Positions 16,727-24,511 of a stretch of DNA of 64,000 nt are shown in pieces. This stretch comes from Nonomuraea fuscirosea. GTDB lineage: Bacteria > Actinomycetota > Actinomycetes > Streptosporangiales > Streptosporangiaceae. Every line of letters begins with the position of its first letter. Positions within the stretch are counted from its first letter, which is position 1. The position numbers were made by a program, and so were the translations under genes. Location: positions 682,001-746,000 of the forward strand of contig NZ_PVNG01000002.1 of assembly GCF_003001935.1 (NCBI RefSeq), written 5' to 3'. The notes under the pieces are model-generated. The model was not told the DNA's origin. It saw only the letters and a program-made list of their open reading frames with translations, and ran no database searches.

Positions 16727-17625
16727 CGTTGCGGGCCACCCACGAACTCGGCCGGTCGGTCGCCGTCAGCGCCGGCGCCGCCGAGCTGTTCACCTACGTC
16801 TACCGCCCGGACACGCCGGTGCTGGAGTCGCCCAAGCCGTACCTGCACCCGATCCGCACCCGCGGCGGCGCGCTCGTGTCGCTGTACCGGCCGCACGACC
16901 ACGTCTGGCACAAGGGCATCGCCTGGTCGCTGCCGCACGTGGGCGAGCACAACTTCTGGGGCGGGCCCACGTACACCGACGGCCGTTACGTCCAGCGCGA
17001 CAACAACGGCAGCGCCGTCCACCGCGAGCTGACCACGCTGGCGGCCACCGGCGACCGGGTGGAGATCGGTCACACGCTCGACTGGAGCGCGCAGAGCGGC
17101 GATCCGGTCATCGAGGAGCGGCGCTCGCTCACGGCCACCCTGGTCGACGACGCGACCTGGGCGCTGGTCTTCGAGACGGCCATGACGAACGTGTCCGGCG
17201 CCACGATCGACTTCGGCTCGCCGACCACCAAGGGCAGGGAGAACGCCGGCTACGGCGGCCTGTTCTGGCGCGGCCCCCGCTCGTTCACCGACGGCGTCAT
17301 CCAGTCGCCCGACGGGGCGGGCGGCGACGAGCTGCGCGGCCGGCGCGCCGAGTGGTTCGGCTTCCGCGGCCGGCACGACGAGAGCGGCGACCGCTCCACC
17401 GTCGTCATCGTGGACGACGCGGCCAACCCGCAGCACCCGCCGCAGTGGTTCGCCCGCACCGAGAACTTCGCCTGCCTCAACCCCGCGCCGTTCTTCAGCG
17501 AGGAGGTGCCGCTGCCGGGCGGGGAGACGCTCGGTTTCCGGTACGCGGTCGTCGTCGCCGACGGGGACCGGGGCGAGGACGGCACGGCGTCGCTGGCCGA
17601 CCACGGCAGAAACGCGCTGCGATGA
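16723..17625 (+). CDS. DUF6807 (PmoA-like) family protein
   Basis: A 300-residue beta-rich protein, GTG at 16723 overlapping the MocA stop, with GGAGG upstream. It shows the family landmarks YVYRPDTPVLESPKPYLHPI, RPHDHVWHKGIAWS and EHNFWGGPTY. The clustered His/Trp/Asp residues suggest a sugar- or metal-binding beta-sandwich. Despite the historical PmoA name there is no evidence for methane oxidation; these proteins usually sit beside Gfo/Idh/MocA dehydrogenases in sugar clusters, as here. Cytoplasmic, no signal peptide. Confidence 0.82.
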   Translation: MTLRATHELGRSVAVSAGAAELFTYVYRPDTPVLESPKPYLHPIRTRGGALVSLYRPHDHVWHKGIAWSLPHVGEHNFWGGPTYTDGRYVQRDNNGSAVHRELTTLAATGDRVEIGHTLDWSAQSGDPVIEERRSLTATLVDDATWALVFETAMTNVSGATIDFGSPTTKGRENAGYGGLFWRGPRSFTDGVIQSPDGAGGDELRGRRAEWFGFRGRHDESGDRSTVVIVDDAANPQHPPQWFARTENFACLNPAPFFSEEVPLPGGETLGFRYAVVVADGDRGEDGTASLADHGRNALR

Positions 17626-18389
17626 CCTCCCACGGGACCTCCCCCTCCCACGAGGCCTTTCCCGGCGGCACGTCGATCAGCCGGCTGACGGTCTACTCGG
17701 GCAGCGCGTGCGCCGACGGGCTGGAGGGCGGCACGCCGCACATGCACACGGCCTCGACGGAGGCGTACGTGGTGATCGCCGGCCACGGCGCGCTGCAGAG
17801 CCTGGACGCGCACGGCCTCAGGGAGACCGCGCTGAGCGCGGGCTCGACCGTGTGGTTCACCCCCGGCACCATCCACCGGGCCGTCAACCACGGCGGCCTC
17901 GAGGTGGTGGTCGTCATGTCGAACGCCGGCCTGCCCGAGGCCGGCGACGCGGTCATGACGTTCCCGCCCGAGATCGTCGCGGACCGCGAACGCTACCGCG
18001 CGGCCGCGACCCTGCCCGCCGACGGCGTCGAGGATGCGGTACGCCGGCGCAGGGACCTGGCGGTCGAGGGCTTCCACCGCCTCACCGAGGGCGGCCCCGA
18101 GGCGCTGCGTACCTTCTACGACAGCGCGATCGCCCTGGTCAGGCCCAAGGCGGCGGCCTGGCGGGAGATCTGGGAGAGCACGGTCGCCAGGGAGACCCGG
18201 CGCACGGCCGCAGTCCTCGACGCCCTGGAGCGCGGCGACGGCGCGCACCTCGTGGAGTCGGCGCTGATGGAGAGCCCGCCGCAGGAGCGGTGGGGGATGT
18301 GCGGCAACCTGCGCGCCCACGACGTCGCCCACCCCGTCGTACACACCCTCGACCCACCGTCGCCCCCGCAACCGGAAGCGAACCGCTGA
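17622..18389 (+). CDS. Cupin-domain protein with helical C-terminal extension
   Basis: A 255-residue protein, ATG at 17622 overlapping the previous stop (ATGA). The cupin barrel occupies about residues 20-110: motif 1 TPHMHTASTEAYVVIAGHG gives HxH and Glu metal ligands, motif 2 is TPGTIHRAVNHGG with the last His. The remaining 140 residues are charged and helical (DRERYRAAATL, EIWESTVARETRRT) with no family I recognise. The third gene of the coupled MocA-DUF6807-cupin unit; a sugar isomerase, lactonase-like or binding role is possible. Confidence 0.78.
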   Translation: MTSHGTSPSHEAFPGGTSISRLTVYSGSACADGLEGGTPHMHTASTEAYVVIAGHGALQSLDAHGLRETALSAGSTVWFTPGTIHRAVNHGGLEVVVVMSNAGLPEAGDAVMTFPPEIVADRERYRAAATLPADGVEDAVRRRRDLAVEGFHRLTEGGPEALRTFYDSAIALVRPKAAAWREIWESTVARETRRTAAVLDALERGDGAHLVESALMESPPQERWGMCGNLRAHDVAHPVVHTLDPPSPPQPEANR

Positions 18390-18402
18390 CGACGGTGACA
18401 GG

Positions 18403-19566
18403 ATGACCGCCATGGAAGATCCGCCGCCGACCCCCGCAACCCCGGCGACTCCCGCAACCCCGGCATTCCCCGGAACGTCGGCGCCGCCCGCAGCTCCAGC
18501 CGGTCCCGCAGCTCCGGCTGGTCTCACGGCTCCGGCTGCTCCCACAGGGTCGGCCGCGACTCTCCACGATGTCGCCAGAGAGGCGGGCGTCTCCATCGCC
18601 ACCGCCTCGCGGGCCCTCAACGGCAGCGCGCGCAACGTCAGAGCGGAGAACGTCGCCCGGGTACGCGCCGCCGCCGCCAAGCTCGACTACGAGCCGCACC
18701 TGTCGGCTCAAGCCATCGCCAAGGGCTCGACCAGGACCGTCGCGCTGGTGGTCCGCGACGTCGCCGACCCCTACTTCTCCACCATCGCGGCCGGCGTCAC
18801 CCAGGCCGCGACGGAGGCCGGCCTCATCGTCACCATGGCGGTGGCCGACGGCTCGCCCGAACGCGAGCTGGAGATCGTCAGAACCCTGCGGGGTCAGCGC
18901 CCGCGCATCATCATCGTGACCGGCAGCCGCATCGAGGGGACCACCACCAGGGACGCGCTCATCGAGGAGCTGACGCAGTACCGTACGGCCGGCGGGCGGG
19001 TGGTGCTGATCAGCCAGCGGGACCTGCCGTTCGGCACCGTCACCATCGACGACCGCGGCGGCTCGGCCGCGCTCGCCCGCGCGCTGCTCGCGCGTGGTTA
19101 CCGCCGCTTCGCCGTCTTCCACGCCGCCCCGTCGCTGCGCACGTCCCGTGACCGGCACGAGGGCTTCCTGTCCGGCCTGGACGGTTCCGGCGCGCCCGCT
19201 CCGCTCGCGTTCGAGACCGGCTTCACCCGCGACGGCGGCCACGAGGCGGCGCGGCGGCTGGTGGGGCGGGGGATGGGGGACGTGGAGGCGGTGTTCGCGG
19301 TCAACGACGTGATGGCGATCGGCGCGATGACCGCCTTCCGCGAGGCCGGCCTGATCCCGGGACGGGACATCGGGGTGGCCGGCTTCGACGACATCGCCCC
19401 GGCGGTGGACGTCCTGCCGGCCCTCACCTCGGTGGCCGTACCCTTGCGCGAGGCCGGCCTGACCGCGATGCGCCTGGCCCTGTCGACGGACGACCCGACC
19501 GCCCACCACCCCCTCCCGGCCCAGGTCACCCTCCGCAGCAGCACACCCCACAGACCCACGCCCTAA
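18403..19566 (+). CDS. LacI-family transcriptional regulator with Pro/Ala-rich N-terminal tail
   Basis: 387 residues. Its first 50 are a disordered Pro/Ala/Thr tail (PATPATPATPAFPGTSAPPA) encoded by short repeats; the HTH only starts at TLHDVAREAGVSIATASRAL (about 53-72). The effector domain follows normally (VALVVRDVADPYFSTIAAGV, NDVMAIGAMTAFREAGL, GFDDIAPAVDVLPALTSVAV). ATG 18403 or 18412 could be the start, and a shorter start inside the tail is possible. It resembles the LacI gene at 14374 closely, so the two flank one cluster as probable paralogues. Confidence 0.88.
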   Translation: MTAMEDPPPTPATPATPATPAFPGTSAPPAAPAGPAAPAGLTAPAAPTGSAATLHDVAREAGVSIATASRALNGSARNVRAENVARVRAAAAKLDYEPHLSAQAIAKGSTRTVALVVRDVADPYFSTIAAGVTQAATEAGLIVTMAVADGSPERELEIVRTLRGQRPRIIIVTGSRIEGTTTRDALIEELTQYRTAGGRVVLISQRDLPFGTVTIDDRGGSAALARALLARGYRRFAVFHAAPSLRTSRDRHEGFLSGLDGSGAPAPLAFETGFTRDGGHEAARRLVGRGMGDVEAVFAVNDVMAIGAMTAFREAGLIPGRDIGVAGFDDIAPAVDVLPALTSVAVPLREAGLTAMRLALSTDDPTAHHPLPAQVTLRSSTPHRPTP

Positions 19567-19650
19567 CGCCGGCACATCACACCCTCGAACCCGACATAAC
19601 CGGAGGCGGGGAGGCACCGCACCCACGACATAACCGGATGCGGGGCACCG
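19555..19650. repeat. TAA-bearing tandem repeat after the LacI stop
   Basis: The gene end CCACGCCCTAAC is followed by CGACATAACCGGA at 19592-19604 and again at 19626-19638. The last two units share a GCGGGG-GCACC tail at a 34-base period. Each unit contains a TAA (19564, 19597, 19631). Confidence 0.65.
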
Positions 19651-19673
19651 GCCCACCGGGCATGATCGCGCTC

Positions 19674-20390
19674 ATGGACTACGAGGCACTGATCCACGAG
19701 GCGCTGACCACGCCGTTCGAGGGCTGGGACTTCTCCGTCTTCGGCGACCGCGTCACCTACCACGGCACCCTGCCGTGGGACTACGAGCGCCTGGTCCGCG
19801 ACCACCTCGCCCACGCCAAGGCCCTTCTCGACCTCGGGACGGGAGGCGGCGAGTTCCTGTCCTCGCTAGCCCCGCTCCCGCCCCGCACCGCGGCGACGGA
19901 GGCCCACCCACCCAACCTCCCACTGGCCCGCGCGCGCCTGGAACCCCTGGGAGTAGCGGTCACCGAAGACACCCGCCCGTTCCCCGACGCCTCCTTCGAC
20001 CTGATCATCAACCGCCACGACTCGTACGACCCGCACGAGCTGAACCGCCTCCTGACCCCGGGCGGCACGTTCCTCACCCAGCAGGTCGGAGGCCGCGACC
20101 TGGAGGAGATCAACGCGGCCTTGGGCGGCCCACCGCACGAGGACCACTCCTGGAACCTCGACACGGCCACCACCGGCCTGAACGTCACATGGAGCCAGGA
20201 GGGCTCCTTCACCACGACGTTCCACGACATCGGCGCACTCGTCCTGTTCCTCCGCGTCATCCCCTGGCAGGTGCCGAACTTCGACGTTCACACATGCGAG
20301 CCCCGTCTCCGCGCCCTGCACGACGCGATGAAACGCGGCCACCCCCTCCACACCACAGCCCACCGCTTCGCCCTGCTGGCCACTCGCTGA
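19674..20390 (+). CDS. Class I SAM-dependent methyltransferase
   Basis: A 238-residue soluble enzyme. Motif I ALLDLGTGGGEFLSSL (about 44-59) binds SAM; ATEAHPPNLPLARARL is the acidic motif II region; FPDASFDLIINRHDSYDP is motif IV and NRLLTPGGTFLTQQVGGRD motif V. The start at ATG 19674 gives the usual short N-terminus; an in-frame start 36 bases upstream would fall in the LacI-downstream repeat. The substrate is unknown. No partner gene; the following gene is 227 bases away. Confidence 0.85.
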   Translation: MDYEALIHEALTTPFEGWDFSVFGDRVTYHGTLPWDYERLVRDHLAHAKALLDLGTGGGEFLSSLAPLPPRTAATEAHPPNLPLARARLEPLGVAVTEDTRPFPDASFDLIINRHDSYDPHELNRLLTPGGTFLTQQVGGRDLEEINAALGGPPHEDHSWNLDTATTGLNVTWSQEGSFTTTFHDIGALVLFLRVIPWQVPNFDVHTCEPRLRALHDAMKRGHPLHTTAHRFALLATR

Positions 20391-20593
20391 CGGCTGCCGT
20401 GCTCGTAAGATCGACACCGCACGCGCCGACGGCGCGGCCACGGGAGACACAGCGGAATCCGCGGCGAAGGTGCGATTCTCCCCGGTGCACGTCGAGCAGC
20501 GCCTGAAGTCGCCGCCCCTGATCGCCGACGTACGCGGTCAGTAGGCCCGGCGCACGATTCGGGTTTTTCCGAAGTGAGGGTCTCTCCCCTTAC

Positions 20594-20616
20594 CCTCCCG
20601 GAGGAGAGCCGGGAGG
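20594..20616 (+). promoter_or_regulatory. Hairpin that sequesters the Shine-Dalgarno of the YbaB-like gene
   Basis: CCTCCCGG (20594-20601) pairs perfectly with CCGGGAGG (20609-20616) across a 7-base loop. The right arm contains GGGAGG, ending 2 bases before the ATG at 20618, so the folded RNA hides the ribosome site. The loop itself (AGGAGAG) offers a second, unpaired GGAG. Confidence 0.6.
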
Positions 20617-20617
20617 T

Positions 20618-21040
20618 ATGTTGAGCGGATTTCAGCCGGACGATCTGGAGCGGATCACCGCGCGGGCCGAGGAGATGCTGGCGCACGTCGAGCGGCTCAA
20701 GGACGAGCTGGACGTGGTCGTCGGACGGGGTGAGGCGGCGGACGGGCAGGTGCGGGTGACGGCCGGGGCCTCCGGGCGTCTCATCGACGTCGTGCTCGCC
20801 CCGCGGGTCATGGGCATGGACAGCCGGAAGCTGGCCGAGGCGGTGTTGCGGGCGGCGCAGGAGGCGCAGGACGAGGCGGCCGGGAAGGTGGACGAGATCA
20901 TGGCCGGGTCCCCGGACGCCGGGGACGCCGGGGATGCGGTGGACGACGAGAGGCGCTTCGCCGCCATGCTGGAGTCCTTCGAGGCGTCGATGGCCGAGCG
21001 GTTCCGCGCCGCCGACGATCAGCGCCGGGACGACCGCTGA
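20618..21040 (+). CDS. YbaB/EbfC-family nucleoid-associated protein
   Basis: A 140-residue protein with the family's alpha-beta-beta-beta-alpha pattern: N-terminal helix (ERITARAEEMLAHVERLKDE), strands DGQVRVTAGASGRLIDVVLAP, then a long helix (DSRKLAEAVLRAAQEAQDEA). Members dimerise and bind DNA, or act in secretion-linked loci of actinobacteria. It is upstream of the type VII locus, as YbaB-like genes often are near ESX systems, so it may belong to that unit. The C-terminal 40 residues are acidic and low in complexity (SPDAGDAGDAVDDE). The start context is folded (see hairpin). Confidence 0.8.
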   Translation: MLSGFQPDDLERITARAEEMLAHVERLKDELDVVVGRGEAADGQVRVTAGASGRLIDVVLAPRVMGMDSRKLAEAVLRAAQEAQDEAAGKVDEIMAGSPDAGDAGDAVDDERRFAAMLESFEASMAERFRAADDQRRDDR

Positions 21041-21113
21041 GCCGGGCGGTGACCAGCGTGGGGACGGTTGCTGAGCCGGGCGTCGGCGAGTGCCGGGACG
21101 GTCGCTCAGCTGG
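21014..21113. repeat. Three about 34-bp tandem copies of the YbaB-like gene 3' end
   Basis: Copy A (21014-21048) includes the coding end and stop; copy B is 21049-21082 and copy C 21083-21113. A and B share GCTGAGCCGGGCG exactly; B and C share GGGACGG. TGA occurs at 21038 (true stop) and 21072, in different frames; copy C has lost it. Confidence 0.75.
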
Positions 21114-21179
21114 ATATTTCTAGATTATTTGAAGGGTCGTCGGGAGCCGGGTGGCCCGCCCTAGTGTGTCCGCGGACGC

Positions 21180-23396
21180 GTGTACGCATGGGATCTCGCG
21201 GGATGTGAATCGGTGGTCTTTCGGTGGCGGAGCGCGGTGGGGCGGCGGGCGGCGGGGATCGTCGCGGGCGTGCTGACGGCCGCGCTGGTCGGAGTCGGCC
21301 TGTTCCTGGACACAGGCGTCTCCAGTGCGCGCCCCAAGCTCGCCGACGTCGGCGCGTGGCTGGCCAGTGCGCTCAACGGTGAGGTGGTGCACGCCAACGG
21401 CCTGTCCGGGCAGGTGGACGGCCGGGTGGACCTGGCCTCGGCCGGCGGTCAGGCGCTGACGGTGGTGCAGGACGGCGCCAACGTGCTCGTCGTCGACGAG
21501 TCCACCGGCAAGGTCAGCCGCATTGACCCCACCCAGCTGGAGGTGGCGCAGACCGGCACGATCGGCGCGGGCGGCATGCAGATCGTGATGGGCGCGGGCA
21601 AGGCGTACGGGATCGACCCGCGCGGCGGCACCGTACAGCAGCTCGATCCGCTGACCGTGGACACGGTCGGCGCCCCGATCACGCTCAAGCCGCCGCTCGG
21701 GCAGGCGGGCATCGACAGGAGCGGCACGCTCTGGGTGCCCGTGCCGGAGGAGGGCACGCTCGTGCAGGTGGCCGGCGCGCAGAAGGGCAAGGCGGTCACG
21801 GTCGGCGAGCCCGGCGATCCGCTCACGCTGACGATCGCGAACGGCGTCCCCCTCGTCACCAACTCCGCCGCCGCCACCGCTATGGTGATCGGCGCGACCG
21901 GGACCCGGCTGCAGGTGAGCCTGCCCAGCACGGTCACCGAGGCCGGCCGCGCGGGCCTGCGGGTCCCCGCCGTGGCCGAGAGCCAGGTGGTGCCGATCCT
22001 GGCGCCCGAGCAGGGCGCGCTCGTCCTCGTCGACACCGGCAGCGGCGCGCTGACGACGGTCTCGGTGAAGGGCGGCAAGCTCGGCGCGCCGCAGGCGCTC
22101 GGGCGGCGCGTCTACATCGCCGACGAGAGCACGGGCAAGCTCATCGTGTACGACACCGTGGCCAAACGGTTCGAGCCGGACAAGGTCGTCACCGGCAAGG
22201 CGGGGCCGCTGGAGGTGTTCGTCAAGGACGGGCTGCTCTGGGTGAACGACCAGTTCAGCGAGACCGCCCTGGTCATCGAGCAGGACGGCAGGGGGCACCG
22301 GGTCGGCAAGTACGACGAGGCGCTCGGCCAGAAGGACACCCCGACGCCGCTGCCCGTGCCCAGCAGCGTGCCCACGGTGGTGCCGCCGACGACCGTGCCG
22401 ACCCGGACGACCAAGCAGCCGACCAGGCAGCCGACGAGCGTGCCGACGTCCGTACCCACGCGGACGAGGACCGCCGCGCCGACCGTGACCGTCACCGCCA
22501 CCCCGACCAGGACCGCCGCCCAGACCCCCACCGCCACGCCGACGCCCACGCAGACCCCGACGCCGACGCCGACGGTCACCCCCGACCCGCCGGGCACGGT
22601 CACCGCGAACTCCGGGCCCGGCTGGATGGAGATCGTCTTCACGCCGTCCGGCAAGGGCGACGTCACCGGTTACACGCTGAAGGGCGCGCCCGGCGGCGCC
22701 GACGTCAGCCCGGGCCGGGTCCGAGCCGACGGCCCGTTCCAGTTCCGGGTGACGGGCGGCAGTTGCGGCCAGGAGTACACGTTCCGCGTCGCCGCCCAGT
22801 ACGCCGGCGGCGAGGTGGAATCGGCCCCGTCCATCCCGGTACGTCCCTGCGTCGCCCCCGGCCGCCCGTCCGGATTCACCGCCAAGGGCAAGAACCACGG
22901 CGCCGACCTCACCTGGTCGCCGCCCGAGAACGCCAAGGACGGCGTCACGTACCTCCTCGACGGCCCCGGCACCCACCCGGCCACCCCCGACGGGACGAGC
23001 GCGGAGGTGACCGGGCTGAAGAACGGCCAGTCCTACACCTGGACCCTGCGCGCCAAGAACGAGGCCGGCGAAAGCCAGGACCGCGCGGAGGCCACCGCCG
23101 AGCTGCGCCCGCCGTCGGCCCAGTTCAGCAACGCCCACAACGACCACCGCGACACGCTCATCCGCTCGGGGCCGAGCGCGGGCGCGGAGGCGGGCCGGAT
23201 CCCGAAGGGCACGTACGTCACCATGACCGTGCTCTGCCAGCAGAAGGGCGCCGGCTTCACCGACACCGACACGGGCATGAGCAGCGACGTCTGGAACAAG
23301 GTCGAATCCTCCCACGGCAACGGCTGGCTCAACGACGTGCTCATGGACACCCCGAAGGGGGGCTTCCCCGCGGCCCCGCTCTGGGAGTGTGAATGA
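21180..23396 (+). CDS. Membrane-anchored beta-propeller/fibronectin type III protein of the T7SS locus
   Basis: About 738 residues. A single N-terminal TM segment (RRAAGIVAGVLTAALVGVGL) anchors it with the rest outside. About residues 60-380 repeat VDESTGKVSRIDP/VDTGSGALTTVS-like strands, fitting a propeller. A Thr/Pro-rich linker (TPTATPTPTQTPTPTPTVT) follows, then two FnIII domains (about 460-640) and a C-terminal region with SH3-like features (NGWLNDVLMDTP). The start is uncertain: GTG 21180 has no Shine-Dalgarno, and GTG 21213 or 21234 are alternatives. Probably a surface component working with DUF58/TgpA, to which it is coupled (ATGA). Confidence 0.72.
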   Translation: MYAWDLAGCESVVFRWRSAVGRRAAGIVAGVLTAALVGVGLFLDTGVSSARPKLADVGAWLASALNGEVVHANGLSGQVDGRVDLASAGGQALTVVQDGANVLVVDESTGKVSRIDPTQLEVAQTGTIGAGGMQIVMGAGKAYGIDPRGGTVQQLDPLTVDTVGAPITLKPPLGQAGIDRSGTLWVPVPEEGTLVQVAGAQKGKAVTVGEPGDPLTLTIANGVPLVTNSAAATAMVIGATGTRLQVSLPSTVTEAGRAGLRVPAVAESQVVPILAPEQGALVLVDTGSGALTTVSVKGGKLGAPQALGRRVYIADESTGKLIVYDTVAKRFEPDKVVTGKAGPLEVFVKDGLLWVNDQFSETALVIEQDGRGHRVGKYDEALGQKDTPTPLPVPSSVPTVVPPTTVPTRTTKQPTRQPTSVPTSVPTRTRTAAPTVTVTATPTRTAAQTPTATPTPTQTPTPTPTVTPDPPGTVTANSGPGWMEIVFTPSGKGDVTGYTLKGAPGGADVSPGRVRADGPFQFRVTGGSCGQEYTFRVAAQYAGGEVESAPSIPVRPCVAPGRPSGFTAKGKNHGADLTWSPPENAKDGVTYLLDGPGTHPATPDGTSAEVTGLKNGQSYTWTLRAKNEAGESQDRAEATAELRPPSAQFSNAHNDHRDTLIRSGPSAGAEAGRIPKGTYVTMTVLCQQKGAGFTDTDTGMSSDVWNKVESSHGNGWLNDVLMDTPKGGFPAAPLWECE

Positions 23397-24511
23397 TCAC
23401 CAGGGCGGGGTGGGGCCTGGCGGCTTCTTCGGTGCTCGTGTACGCCGTGGGGGCGCCGCTCGGGTACGCCCAGGCGGCGGTGCTGGCCGTGGCCGGGCTC
23501 GCCGCCGTGGGGGCCGGCGCGCTGTGGACGCTCAGGGGGGTGTCGCTGGAGGTGCGGCGCGAGGTGACGCCCGTGAAGGTGACGCGAGGGGAGCCGGCCA
23601 TCGCCGTTCTCCACGTACGCAACGCCGGCCGGTGGCGGCACTCGGGGTTGGTCGCCAGGGACACCTGCCGGGACACGACCGTGTCCGTCGAGGTGCCCGC
23701 GCTGGCCGGGAACACGACGCGGACGGTGTCGTACCGGCTGCCCACGCGCCGCCGGGGGGAGACGCCGGTGGGGCCGCTGCTGCTGGACCGGGGTGACCCG
23801 TTCGGGCTGGCCCGCCGCTCGGTCGCGTACGGGCGGGCCGACCTGCTTCTCGTCCGGCCCCGCACCGTCCCGCTGCCGCCGCCGCACGCGGGGAGACAGC
23901 GGCACCTCGACGGGCTGGCGGCGCGCTCGGCGCCGGCCGGGACGAGCGGCTTCAACGGGCTGCGCGAGTACGTCGTCGGCGACGACCTGCGCCACGTCCA
24001 CTGGCGATCCACCGCCAGGACCGGGATCCTCATGGTCAAGGAGCTGACCGACGTCAACCTGCCCAGCACCGTCACCGTCCTCGACACCAGGACCTCGTCG
24101 TACGAGGGCGACGACGAGTTCGAGCTGGCCGTGGACGTGGCCGCGTCGGCGGCCTGCGCGGTGACGCGGGACCGGTTCCCCGTGCGGGTGTTCACCGGGG
24201 CCGGGGAGCTGGTGCACGCCAAGGGCGGGGAGGACGAGGAGGTGCTGGACCGGCTGGCGCTGGTGCGGCGGTCCGACGCCGCCGAGCCGCCCGCCCACGC
24301 GCTCAGGCTGGCGGGGGCCGGCGGTTCGCTGGTGCTGGTCAGCGGCACGTACGCGGCACTGGCGGGTGCGGCGGCGGTGCGGCGGCGCTTCGACCAGGTG
24401 CTGTTCGTCCGGGTGGGGCCCGCGTCGCCGGGCGGGCTGCCGCGGGCGGAAGGGGTGACGGTGATCGAGGTGGGGGATCTCGGGGAGCTGGCCGCGCTAT
24501 GGCCACGCTAG
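23393..24511 (+). CDS. DUF58 domain protein
   Basis: A 372-residue protein with two N-terminal TM segments (about 5-45), then a beta domain (EVRREVTPVKVTRGEPA) and the DUF58 signature GLREYVVGDDLRHVHWRSTA (about 185-205). The C-terminal part resembles a vWA-like fold (VTVLDTRTSSYEGDDEFELA). DUF58 proteins normally form a trio with a MoxR AAA ATPase and a TgpA-like membrane protein. Here it overlaps the FnIII gene on one side and TgpA on the other, with no MoxR gene between. Confidence 0.87.
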   Translation: MITRAGWGLAASSVLVYAVGAPLGYAQAAVLAVAGLAAVGAGALWTLRGVSLEVRREVTPVKVTRGEPAIAVLHVRNAGRWRHSGLVARDTCRDTTVSVEVPALAGNTTRTVSYRLPTRRRGETPVGPLLLDRGDPFGLARRSVAYGRADLLLVRPRTVPLPPPHAGRQRHLDGLAARSAPAGTSGFNGLREYVVGDDLRHVHWRSTARTGILMVKELTDVNLPSTVTVLDTRTSSYEGDDEFELAVDVAASAACAVTRDRFPVRVFTGAGELVHAKGGEDEEVLDRLALVRRSDAAEPPAHALRLAGAGGSLVLVSGTYAALAGAAAVRRRFDQVLFVRVGPASPGGLPRAEGVTVIEVGDLGELAALWPR

